Source: an uncultured bacterium | GTDB lineage: Bacteria; Bacteroidota; Bacteroidia; Bacteroidales; Muribaculaceae | NCBI GenBank assembly: GCA_905214715.1 | Contig: CAJMMT010000022.1 | Location: 1 to 41,453 of the forward strand | Direction: 5' to 3' | Length of the DNA: 41,453 nt | Part shown: positions 16,047 to 23,488 of the stretch, piece by piece | Position numbering within the stretch: position 1 is the stretch's first letter | How the letters are laid out: each line of letters begins with the position of its first letter | The notes under the pieces: model-generated | The model's database searches: none | The model's input: the letters and a program-made list of their open reading frames with translations, nothing else | Told to the model about the DNA's origin: nothing | Translations under genes and position numbers: made by a program

Positions 16047-16472
16047 ATGCAGATTACGATACCAGACGAGACTCATACAGGCGAAGCCGCCGCCCGTTTC
16101 CTGACAGCCATACCCGCGGCTACACGGTTGATAGACTTCTCGGGACCGATGGGAGCCGGGAAAACCACATTCATCTCGGCCCTGTGCCGGGCTCTGGGAG
16201 CAGCCGACGAAGCTTCATCGCCCACTTTCAGCCTTGTGAACGAATATTCGGTTCCCGGCAAAAAAGGCGCTGACAGCAAGATCTACCATTTTGACTTCTA
16301 CCGTCTCGACTCGCCGGAAGAGGCTCTCGAAATAGGAGCCGAAGATTATTTTTACTCCGGTTCGCTATGCCTTATGGAATGGGCCGACAATGTGGCGCCC
16401 ATAATACCGGAAGAAACCCTGAGGGTTGAAATAACGGTAAACCCCGACGGGTCTCGCACCCTTACATTCTGA
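16047..16472 (+). CDS. tsaE: tRNA threonylcarbamoyladenosine biosynthesis ATPase TsaE
   Basis: The 141-residue cytoplasmic P-loop protein supports the TsaB-TsaD-TsaE complex that makes the universal t6A modification at position 37 of ANN-decoding tRNAs. The Walker A motif GPMGAGKTT spans residues 33-41. The switch-like segment SSPTFSLVNEY (~56-66) and the HFDFYRLDSPEEALEIG and LMEWAD segments are all family hallmarks. Length and N-terminal distance to the P-loop are normal, supporting the ATG at 16047 despite the adjacent promoter box. It is followed by birA after 13 nt, so the two are co-transcribed. Confidence 0.96.
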   Translation: MQITIPDETHTGEAAARFLTAIPAATRLIDFSGPMGAGKTTFISALCRALGAADEASSPTFSLVNEYSVPGKKGADSKIYHFDFYRLDSPEEALEIGAEDYFYSGSLCLMEWADNVAPIIPEETLRVEITVNPDGSRTLTF

Positions 16473-16485
16473 TGAAGCGACCGAA

Positions 16486-17229
16486 ATGATGGAAAGCCCG
16501 AGAATAATAAGGCTCGAGAGCGTGGCAAGCACCAACACATGGCTGTCTGCCAACGCTCTTTTGCTGCCGGATTTCACAATAGTAGAGGCCATATCCCAAC
16601 CCGCAGGAAGAGGCCAACGGGGCAACAGCTGGGAGTCGGAACCGGGGAAGAATCTGACTGTCAGCATGCTTTTCCGTCCGGTGGCGGATCTTGCCGCCGC
16701 CGACCAGTTCTCGATTTCCGAAGCCACGGCCCTCGCCGTAGCCGACACCCTGAGCGAGTTCGGGATAACCGCCATGATAAAATGGCCCAATGACATCTAT
16801 GTCGGCGAGCGGAAAATATGCGGCATACTTATAGAACACTCCCTCATAGGGAGCGGCATAACCCATTCCATACTCGGCATAGGCCTGAACGTGAACCAGA
16901 CGCGGTTCCTGAGCGACGCGCCAAACCCGGTATCCATGAACAATATAACGGGATTGGAGTATGATACGGACCATGTGCGCGACTCTCTTGCCCGGGCTTT
17001 GCAGGCACGACTCGGGCGCACCGCCATAACCGAGGGAAGAAAAGAGCTGCACAGAGAGTTCACCGACCGCCTGTGGCGGGGCGACGGCAAACCGTATCCC
17101 TTCATAGACAATCTTACCGGCGAGCGGTTTCAAGCCACCATCGACCATGTGGAGCCAAGGGGTATGCTCTGTCTTTCGCCCGGCAACAGACGTTACGCTT
17201 TCAAGGAGGTAACATTCGTGTTGAAGTAA
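16486..17229 (+). CDS. birA: Biotin-[acetyl-CoA-carboxylase] ligase
   Basis: Attaches biotin to carboxylase carrier domains through biotinyl-AMP. The 247-residue protein has the SVASTN opening (residues 12-17) and the biotin/ATP loop GRGQRGNSW (41-49), an RGR-loop equivalent. The KWPNDIYVGERKICGILIE catalytic segment lies at about 100-118, and a small C-terminal SH3-like domain is present. It lacks the N-terminal DNA-binding domain, so it is a mono-functional ligase and not a repressor of biotin genes. Either of two adjacent ATGs (16486 or 16489) could start it. Its stop codon directly abuts the inverted-repeat element at 17230. Confidence 0.95.
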   Translation: MMESPRIIRLESVASTNTWLSANALLLPDFTIVEAISQPAGRGQRGNSWESEPGKNLTVSMLFRPVADLAAADQFSISEATALAVADTLSEFGITAMIKWPNDIYVGERKICGILIEHSLIGSGITHSILGIGLNVNQTRFLSDAPNPVSMNNITGLEYDTDHVRDSLARALQARLGRTAITEGRKELHREFTDRLWRGDGKPYPFIDNLTGERFQATIDHVEPRGMLCLSPGNRRYAFKEVTFVLK

Positions 17230-17412
17230 GAGTGTGTTTACTTTTAACACGGATTAATGTTTGAAATAAGCCTTTGCCATAATATTGAGGTCTTTTTCAG
17301 TGCTTTCCGCTCCTTTTCTCCGTTACGGGCCCCGGCCCGCGCCTCCGAAAAGGAACGGAAATCCCTTGAAAAATCCTCTCAATCTTAAGGCAAGTTAAAA
17401 GTAAACACACTC
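17230..17412. repeat. Intergenic long-hairpin element, copy 2 (19-bp perfect terminal inverted repeats)
   Basis: The arms at 17230-17248 and 17394-17412 are perfect 19-bp inverted repeats with 145 nt between them, the same spacing as copy 1. Nested inside are TTGCC (17274-17278) with GGCAA (17389-17393) and TTTTTCA (17293-17299) with TGAAAAA (17367-17373). A 15-bp stem with one mismatch joins 17304-17318 to 17347-17361, and the tip is CGGGCC-CC-GGCCCG (17326-17339). The only large unpaired part is about 25 nt at 17249-17273. The interior shares GTGCTTTCCGC and a right-hand GAAATCCCTTGAAAAAT-type segment with copy 1. It carries no open frame and begins immediately after the birA stop codon. 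A strong fold-back structure like this could also terminate transcription. Confidence 0.8.
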
Positions 17413-17570
17413 CAAGAGAGTCGTTTGAATTTAATTTCTATCCAAACTCTCTATAGTTCTCACAGGAAATAGGCTACTATCGAAGCGGTTCCAACCTTTT
17501 TTAACTCTATTTTCTACCCGTTTGCCTCAATTTATTATTATATTTGTATAACTATACTCTTGACATTGAA
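17413..17570 (+). promoter_or_regulatory. Leader region and candidate promoter of the LTA-synthase-like gene
   Basis: TATATTTG at 17539-17546 matches TAnnTTTG, 24 nt before the preferred ATG (17571), so the leader would be short. A TTTG at 17521-17524 is closer (14 nt) than the usual -33 spacing. An imperfect hairpin (AGAGAGT near 17415 with ACTCTCT near 17446-17452) precedes it. I see nothing else between the inverted-repeat element and this gene. Confidence 0.5.
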
Positions 17571-19526
17571 ATGCCTCCGTTTCTTACCTACATACTCCGA
17601 CCGCTGATTTTTTTCGCCGTTACAGTACTGCTGTTCGTAATTCAACGATACTGCTTCATGATGTTTTACCCGGAGATTTATTCGGGCCTCACCGCATTAG
17701 ACAAACTCAAGGCGATATGGTACGGACTGAGCATGGACTGCTCCATGGCCGGATATCTGACCATAATCCCGTTGCTACTCTCCATGGTATGCATCTGGCT
17801 TCCGGAGCGCACCCGTACCGTAAAGATACCGATGGTGTCGGATCGCGACGCTTATCTTGAAGTCGCAGGGACGGAGTCCATATTAGGGCATACCCCCATA
17901 CGCTGCATAGTAATCTCTTATTCGATATTGTGTGCCTTGGTGCTCAGTATAATAGCCGTACTCGACGCGGCAATCTATCCCATATGGGGTTTCAAGCTCG
18001 ACATCAATCCATTATTCTATTTCTACACATCGCCCAAGACAGTCATGGACTCGATTTCCGGCAGCCAGCTCACATGGGGTATAGTTACCATCACAGCCGT
18101 TGCAATAGTCTGGTCCATAAGCTATCTTGTTTCATGGAACGTCTTGTTCTTCAAGGCGATAAAAACGTTGAAGGCAAGAATTATCACATTCGCGGGGCTG
18201 ATACTTATGGGAGGAGCGTTGTTTGTGGTGATAAGGGGGGGCGTAACAGTCTCGACCATGAATCTCAGCCGCGCTTATTTTTCCACTGACCAAAACATGA
18301 ACCATGCAGCCATCAACCCGGCCTTCAGTCTGTTCAGTTCATCGATAAGGCGTATTGACGAAGCCGAGAAATACAGTGTCTATCCCTCCGACCACCTTGC
18401 CGAGCTTATTTCAATGGTTGCATCTTTCGAAGCGGAGGAAACACCGTGGAAGCCAAACGAAACATATCTGGCGACAAAGCGTCCGGATATAGTGATAATC
18501 ATACTCGAGAGTTTTTCCTCACACCTCCTTCCCTCACAGGGAGGCGAGCCTATCGCCACCAATATAGACCGGGAAGCTCGCCAAGGTCTTCTGTTTACAA
18601 ATGCCTATGCCAGTGGATTCCGTACAGACCGTGGCATCCCGGCCATACTGAATGCCTTCCCGGGACTGCCCGACATATCCATTACAAAAAGCACCACAGC
18701 CATAGAACGTCTGCCGTCGATCGGGACCTCGTTGAAAAATGAGGGATACGACACGAACTATTATTACGGCGGCGACCTGAACTTCACTAACATGAAGGCC
18801 CTTCTCGTAGCCGGCGGCTTCAAAAACATGACGGGCGACACAGACTTCCCCTTCTATCTGCGCTCGGCCAAATGGGGTGTGCTCGACCATCATCTGTTCT
18901 CGCGTGTGAAAGAAGAGATGAGAAACCGCAAATCCACATCTCCTCAGCTCTCCGTAATACAGACTTCAAGCAGCCATGAGCCGTTCACCGTACCATTCAA
19001 AAAGCTGGAGAATCCCGCGGCCAACGCATTCGCATATACCGATTCGGTTGTAGGCGATTTCATGAGATACCTGCGAAATTCCCCCCGCTGGAACAATACG
19101 CTCGTGGTTCTCGTACCGGATCATTACGGAGCCTATCCCGCCAATCTGCCAGACATGGAATCACGCCATCATATACCGATCATATTCACCGGAGGCGCTT
19201 TGAAAATGAAGGGTACGGACGATGTGCTCATGAGCCAGACAGACATTGTTCCGACCATATTGAGTCTTATGGATATAGACAACCAGCAGTTTCTATTCGG
19301 ACGCAATGTGTTCGACAAACGCTATCCTCCCATGGTATATTATTACGACCGCGAGCTTGCCTATCTGAAAAGTTCCGAAGGGGAGGCAACGCTCAATCCC
19401 GTAAACATGGAGATAGAATCTATGCCGTCGGACAACGGTGTGGACGGAGTGATATCCCCTTTCAATCCGGCCACCCAGCTTCACGCTATAATGCAGGTTT
19501 TGGGCAACGCATATAACCCTAAATGA
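17571..19526 (+). CDS. LTA-synthase-family sulfatase-fold membrane phosphotransferase
   Basis: A 651-residue protein with about five N-terminal transmembrane helices (first ~220 residues) and a large extracytoplasmic sulfatase/alkaline-phosphatase-fold domain. Metal and catalytic landmarks are PDIVIIILESFSSHL, the ASGFRTDRGIPAILNAFPG region where the nucleophilic Thr would lie, SSHEPFTVP, VVLVPDHYGAY and RHHIPIIFTGG. The family transfers phosphoglycerol or phosphoethanolamine head groups from phospholipids. In Gram-negatives the acceptors are glycans or lipids, not teichoic acid, so the name is historical and the acceptor here is unknown. The PAP2 phosphatase gene 67 nt downstream may recycle a lipid by-product (inference). 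I start at the ATG at 17571; the frame opens at a TTG that overlaps the promoter box. Confidence 0.88.
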   Translation: MPPFLTYILRPLIFFAVTVLLFVIQRYCFMMFYPEIYSGLTALDKLKAIWYGLSMDCSMAGYLTIIPLLLSMVCIWLPERTRTVKIPMVSDRDAYLEVAGTESILGHTPIRCIVISYSILCALVLSIIAVLDAAIYPIWGFKLDINPLFYFYTSPKTVMDSISGSQLTWGIVTITAVAIVWSISYLVSWNVLFFKAIKTLKARIITFAGLILMGGALFVVIRGGVTVSTMNLSRAYFSTDQNMNHAAINPAFSLFSSSIRRIDEAEKYSVYPSDHLAELISMVASFEAEETPWKPNETYLATKRPDIVIIILESFSSHLLPSQGGEPIATNIDREARQGLLFTNAYASGFRTDRGIPAILNAFPGLPDISITKSTTAIERLPSIGTSLKNEGYDTNYYYGGDLNFTNMKALLVAGGFKNMTGDTDFPFYLRSAKWGVLDHHLFSRVKEEMRNRKSTSPQLSVIQTSSSHEPFTVPFKKLENPAANAFAYTDSVVGDFMRYLRNSPRWNNTLVVLVPDHYGAYPANLPDMESRHHIPIIFTGGALKMKGTDDVLMSQTDIVPTILSLMDIDNQQFLFGRNVFDKRYPPMVYYYDRELAYLKSSEGEATLNPVNMEIESMPSDNGVDGVISPFNPATQLHAIMQVLGNAYNPK

Positions 19527-19593
19527 ATTTTCAGCCACCGGCAGACACGCCGCCGACTTATGGATATCACAACTGCAACCTATTGATAGAACG

Positions 19594-20349
19594 ATGATTG
19601 ATTTCCTGATAAACATAGACACCGAGATACTGCTGTTTCTCAACAGCCTCCACGCACCCTGGCTCGACTCGTTCATGTCGATGGCCACAGGGCGTTTCGT
19701 ATGGGTGCCCATGTACGCCACCATACTCTTTATCCTTTTCCGCACATTTCCCCGGCGGGAGGCCTGCATCTATACCGTGGGCGTGGTCCTGGCGATAGTC
19801 TTCGCCGACCAGATTTGCGCCACCGTACTGCGTCCGCAGTTTGAACGACTGCGCCCATCCAATCCGGACAATCCGGTTTCAGAACTGGTACATATCGTGG
19901 ACGATTACCGAGGAGGGCGCTACGGCTTTCCGTCGTGTCACGGCTCGAATTCGTTCGCCCTGGCCACGATACTCGCTCTCATAGTGGGTACTCCGCGTTT
20001 CACACGCTTCATATTCTTCTGGGCCGCGCTGAACGCCTATACACGCCTCTACTTAGGCGTACATTATCCGGGCGACCTGATTACCGGAGCGGCCATAGGC
20101 TCGGCCGGAGCGGCAGCCATATATTACGCCATGCGTGGGCTGGCATCATTATACAACCGCCGCGTACCGGACCCCCGGAAGCTCATGATGTCGGCATCGA
20201 AAGAGGAAAGCAGGGTGCTTTTCGCCTACCCCGCCGGGATGCTCGCCCCGGTCATGCGCCTGAATGTGGTAAACGTTCGGGTATTCGATGTTCTTCCCGC
20301 CGTCGGAGCCTCCACAATGCTGGTGCTTTTCGCCTGCGCGCTTTTCTGA
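19594..20349 (+). CDS. PAP2-family membrane phosphatase
   Basis: A 251-residue membrane protein with about six helices and the three PAP2 motifs: RPQFERLRP (R80, R87, P88, with Arg where the family usually has Lys), YGFPSCHGSNS (PSCH at 113-116; the canonical form is PSGH), and TRLYLGVHYPGD (R151, H157, D161). It probably dephosphorylates a lipid phosphate such as undecaprenyl diphosphate or phosphatidic acid on the outer side of the inner membrane. The C-terminal ~75 residues extend beyond the catalytic core and end in one more hydrophobic segment. Its position after the LTA-synthase-like gene suggests a shared lipid-linked pathway. Its stop is 6 nt from the convergent fbp stop. Confidence 0.9.
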   Translation: MIDFLINIDTEILLFLNSLHAPWLDSFMSMATGRFVWVPMYATILFILFRTFPRREACIYTVGVVLAIVFADQICATVLRPQFERLRPSNPDNPVSELVHIVDDYRGGRYGFPSCHGSNSFALATILALIVGTPRFTRFIFFWAALNAYTRLYLGVHYPGDLITGAAIGSAGAAAIYYAMRGLASLYNRRVPDPRKLMMSASKEESRVLFAYPAGMLAPVMRLNVVNVRVFDVLPAVGASTMLVLFACALF

Positions 20350-20355
20350 GCCGAA

Positions 20356-22320
20356 TCAGCCGTGAGGGTGTATGTCGCCCCTGTTGTAGGCCTTCAGAAG
20401 CTCTCTGAGTTCGTTTATCTGCCCTTGCAGTTCGACACCTTTGTCGGTATCGCGCACTCGCGTGCGCTCAACGGTATGTTCCACGATCTGGGTCGTGGAT
20501 TTGATGTCGGTACCAAGAAGCACCGCCTCTTCGGCCGACGAGAAAGGTTCGTGTTGCACAAGTTCAAAACCTCGGCTATGATAAACAAGCGTATAGCCCG
20601 CAATGCCGGTCTCGCTGTGATATGCTTTTGAAAATCCACCGTCTATCACCATCAGCTTTCCGTTGGCCTTTATGGGATTCTCACCCTTACCCACCTTCAC
20701 AGGCACATGCCCGTTGATTATATGGCGGTGCTCACCCTTTACACCGAAATCGTCAAGAATACGGTCTACCGTGGTCTCGTCGTCACGCATATGATAGTAG
20801 TACCCTTTTTCTTCATGGCGCACCTCTTTGTCGGTCAGGAAATAACGTTCGAAAGTAGCCATCTTGGACTTATCGAACAACGGAGAGTCGGGACCGCACC
20901 ACAGGTAGAAATAAAAGTCTATCGCCACTCTTCTGTCGTCGATAGGTATGTCGCGGTCAAAGGCCGAGCGCATTATGAGGGCTGTCTGATGAAGCAGTTC
21001 CTTACCCTTGTAACGTTTTCCATCGGGGAGCAAAACCCGCTTGAGCTGACCGTCTGAGGTCAAGGGTACCGATGCGTGGAACATCAGATTGGAATTACAG
21101 ATACAATACATGTCGCCATGGCTGAGCAACAGCCCCATATGACGTGCGAGAGCCTCGGAATTCGTAAACGACTTCACCAGCTTGTCTACCAGTTCGAGTT
21201 CCTCTTCAGTAAGCGTATAAGGATCGGCCGGGTCGACCGTAGGGAAGTTCAGGTCGGGCATAGGGAATTCCCGTCCTCCGACCGTTACTGTTCCTTTCTC
21301 CCAGTCTATGCAATGCAGCAAGTTCCTGTCTTCCATCTTCCACTCCGGATGCCGGGCGATTATTCCGGCTTCAAGTTTCCATTGTATCACGCTTATAGCC
21401 TTGTGCATGCGTGCTGTAAGCTGCTGTCCTTTCATGGCGAAGGTAGTTCCTTCGCGCGGCACCTTCGGTTGGAACAGGTCGCAGGGATCGTCCCCATAAA
21501 CCTCCATGGCGAACGATGCCAACGGCACGAGATTTATGCCGTAGCCATCTTCAAGAGTCCCCATATTATCGTATCGCAGCGATATCCGGAGCACGTTGGC
21601 CATGCAACATTCGTTTCCGGCTGCGGCACCCATCCATAGCGCGTCATGGTTACCCCATTGGATGTCGTAACCATTGTAGTGTGAAAGGGTGTTCATTATG
21701 GTATGGGCTCCAGGGCCGCGGTCATAGATGTCGCCTAATATATGAAGCCTGTCTATGCTGAGGCGCTGTATCACATTGCATATGGCTATGATGAAGGCAT
21801 CTGCCTGGCCCGTGGATATTATGGTCTCGATTATTCCCTGATAATAGGGTTGCTTGTTTTCGCCAGAAGGCGCTTCGTGAAGAAGTTCCTCTATTATGTA
21901 GGCGAATTCCTTGGGCAAAGCCTTGCGCACTTTGGAACGGGTATATTTCGACGACACACGCTGAAGCACCTTGATCAGTTTATGGAGCGTAACGCGGTAA
22001 AAGCCTTGCAAATCGTTTTCAGACTGCCTTATAATGGCCATCTTATGCTTGGGATAGTAAATCAGCGAGCATAGCTGGCGTATGTCTTCTTCGCGCATCT
22101 CAGCGCCGAACAGCTCTACCACCTTTCGCTTTATTCTTCCCGAGGCGTTCTTGAGTATGTGGCGGAAAGCCTCGTGCTCTCCGTGAAGATCGGCCACGAA
22201 ATGTTCGGTTCCTTTCGGAAGATTGAGGATAGCCTCAAGATTGATGATTTCGGTAGCCGCCGCCTGAACGGAACCGAAGGTCTGCGCAAGCAGTTCCAGA
22301 ATTCGCAAGTCCTGTTTCAT
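20356..22320 (-). CDS. fbp: Fructose-1,6-bisphosphatase, class III
   Basis: Hydrolyses fructose 1,6-bisphosphate to fructose 6-phosphate in gluconeogenesis. The 654-residue protein (typical for class III, Firmicutes/Bacteroidota type) is unrelated to the E. coli enzyme. It shows metallophosphatase motifs: FVADLHGEHEAF, GDIYDRGPGAHTI, IQWGNHDALW and a late INGHVPVKVGKGENPI, with IDGGFSKAYH near the end. I start at MKQDLRILELLAQTFG (22320). An in-frame upstream ATG at 22443 would overlap the mannose-1-phosphate guanylyltransferase gene and add unconserved residues. It is the last gene of a five-gene minus-strand run, with 44 nt after the guanylyltransferase stop. Confidence 0.96.
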   Translation of the reverse strand: MKQDLRILELLAQTFGSVQAAATEIINLEAILNLPKGTEHFVADLHGEHEAFRHILKNASGRIKRKVVELFGAEMREEDIRQLCSLIYYPKHKMAIIRQSENDLQGFYRVTLHKLIKVLQRVSSKYTRSKVRKALPKEFAYIIEELLHEAPSGENKQPYYQGIIETIISTGQADAFIIAICNVIQRLSIDRLHILGDIYDRGPGAHTIMNTLSHYNGYDIQWGNHDALWMGAAAGNECCMANVLRISLRYDNMGTLEDGYGINLVPLASFAMEVYGDDPCDLFQPKVPREGTTFAMKGQQLTARMHKAISVIQWKLEAGIIARHPEWKMEDRNLLHCIDWEKGTVTVGGREFPMPDLNFPTVDPADPYTLTEEELELVDKLVKSFTNSEALARHMGLLLSHGDMYCICNSNLMFHASVPLTSDGQLKRVLLPDGKRYKGKELLHQTALIMRSAFDRDIPIDDRRVAIDFYFYLWCGPDSPLFDKSKMATFERYFLTDKEVRHEEKGYYYHMRDDETTVDRILDDFGVKGEHRHIINGHVPVKVGKGENPIKANGKLMVIDGGFSKAYHSETGIAGYTLVYHSRGFELVQHEPFSSAEEAVLLGTDIKSTTQIVEHTVERTRVRDTDKGVELQGQINELRELLKAYNRGDIHPHG

Positions 22321-22364
22321 AGTATCGATGATAAAAAGGTTAGGCCCCCCGACCCCCGTATGCA

Positions 22365-23465
22365 TCATACGAATCTTTCTCCGTATATGGTCTTTACCGA
22401 TTTTATCGCCGCCCTCATCTCTCCTTCGAGCTGACGCGGACATATCAGAAGCGAGTTGCCGTTGTCGGCGACAACGAAATCGTGCAGTCCTGCCGCCACG
22501 ATAAGTTTGTCGCCTCCGGTGGCGAAGAGTGTGCCGTAGCAGTCTTTTGTATAGACAAGGGAATGCCTGGTAACGTTTCCTTCGGCTGTTTTGGGCGACA
22601 TCTCATACAGTGCGTTCCACGAACCCAGGTCGCTCCAGCCTATATCGGCCCGGCGCACATATATGTCGGGCACATTTTCCAGAATGGAGTCTACTGTGAT
22701 GGACCGGGCTTCGGAATAGGCTCTTACAAGAGCTTCCTCTTCGTCGGAAGTACTGTACGACTTCACACAGCTTTCAGACAATTCCCAAAGGTCGGGTGCG
22801 TAATGGCGGTATACCTGACAGAGATCTTTCGCGCTGAAGACCATTATGCCGGTGTTCCAGAGAAATTCGCCGCAATCGTAAAACACACGTGCCATCTCCG
22901 CATCGGGTTTACCTGTGAAGGCGGCCACCTCGTAGGTATTGCGATCGGCGTTCGCTGGTTCCGTATCGTCCTCGGGAGATACCGGCCTTCCCATCTGTAT
23001 ATACCGGTGGGCGGTACTCGCGCTTTTGGGATCTGTACCTATACATAGTATTCCACCCCTGTCTTTCACGAAGTCGAAAGCTCCCCGCATCATATCCGCA
23101 AATTCTCTCTGACGCAACACTATGTGGTCGGAAGGAAGGATTGCCACGATACCTTCGGGATCTTCAGCGGCAATGTGGCGGGCCACCCAAAGCACAGCCG
23201 GGGCGGTATTGCGCATCACAGGCTCGACCAGCATATTGCCGGGAGCGAGCTCCGGCAGTTGTTCGGCCACTATCCCTGCGTAAGGAGCGGTGGTAACGGC
23301 AAGCACACGGGAGTGCGGCAGCATGCCCATGGCCCTCTCGGCAGTGAGTTGCAGAAGTGTCATGCCACACCCCATAAGGTCAAGAAACTGCTTGGGCCGC
23401 TCCCTGCGGCTGAATGGCCAGAGACGGCTGCCGTCTCCGCCACATAATATCGCCATGTATTCCAT
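22365..23465 (-). CDS. manC: Mannose-1-phosphate guanylyltransferase
   Basis: Makes GDP-mannose from mannose 1-phosphate and GTP, feeding surface polysaccharide and fucose synthesis. The 366-residue protein has the nucleotidyltransferase signature GGDGSRLWPFSRRERPKQF (residues 9-27). EPVMRNTAPAV and LPSDHIV (Asp for metal) follow, then FTGKPDAEMA, FLWNTGIMVF and IGWSDLGSWNALYE. It lacks the C-terminal phosphomannose isomerase domain of bifunctional enzymes, so it is the short form. The start could also be the Met at residue 4. It is flanked by the Na/Pi transporter gene (23 nt upstream) and fbp. Confidence 0.93.
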   Translation of the reverse strand: MEYMAILCGGDGSRLWPFSRRERPKQFLDLMGCGMTLLQLTAERAMGMLPHSRVLAVTTAPYAGIVAEQLPELAPGNMLVEPVMRNTAPAVLWVARHIAAEDPEGIVAILPSDHIVLRQREFADMMRGAFDFVKDRGGILCIGTDPKSASTAHRYIQMGRPVSPEDDTEPANADRNTYEVAAFTGKPDAEMARVFYDCGEFLWNTGIMVFSAKDLCQVYRHYAPDLWELSESCVKSYSTSDEEEALVRAYSEARSITVDSILENVPDIYVRRADIGWSDLGSWNALYEMSPKTAEGNVTRHSLVYTKDCYGTLFATGGDKLIVAAGLHDFVVADNGNSLLICPRQLEGEMRAAIKSVKTIYGERFV

Positions 23466-23488
23466 AGTAGTGTTTCTTCAGGTTCCGG

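Noticed and set aside
16486..17229. BirA acting as a repressor
   Set aside because: The protein starts at the catalytic domain and lacks the N-terminal DNA-binding domain.
17230..17412. Intact insertion sequence
   Set aside because: 183 bp with no open frame and no transposase; no clear target-site duplication at the ends.
17544..17570. TTG start nine codons upstream of the LTA-synthase-like ATG
   Set aside because: It overlaps the TATATTTG promoter box, so it would not be in the transcript.
22321..22443. N-terminal extension of fructose-bisphosphatase
   Set aside because: It overlaps the guanylyltransferase gene and is not family-like; MKQDLRILELLAQ is the normal start.
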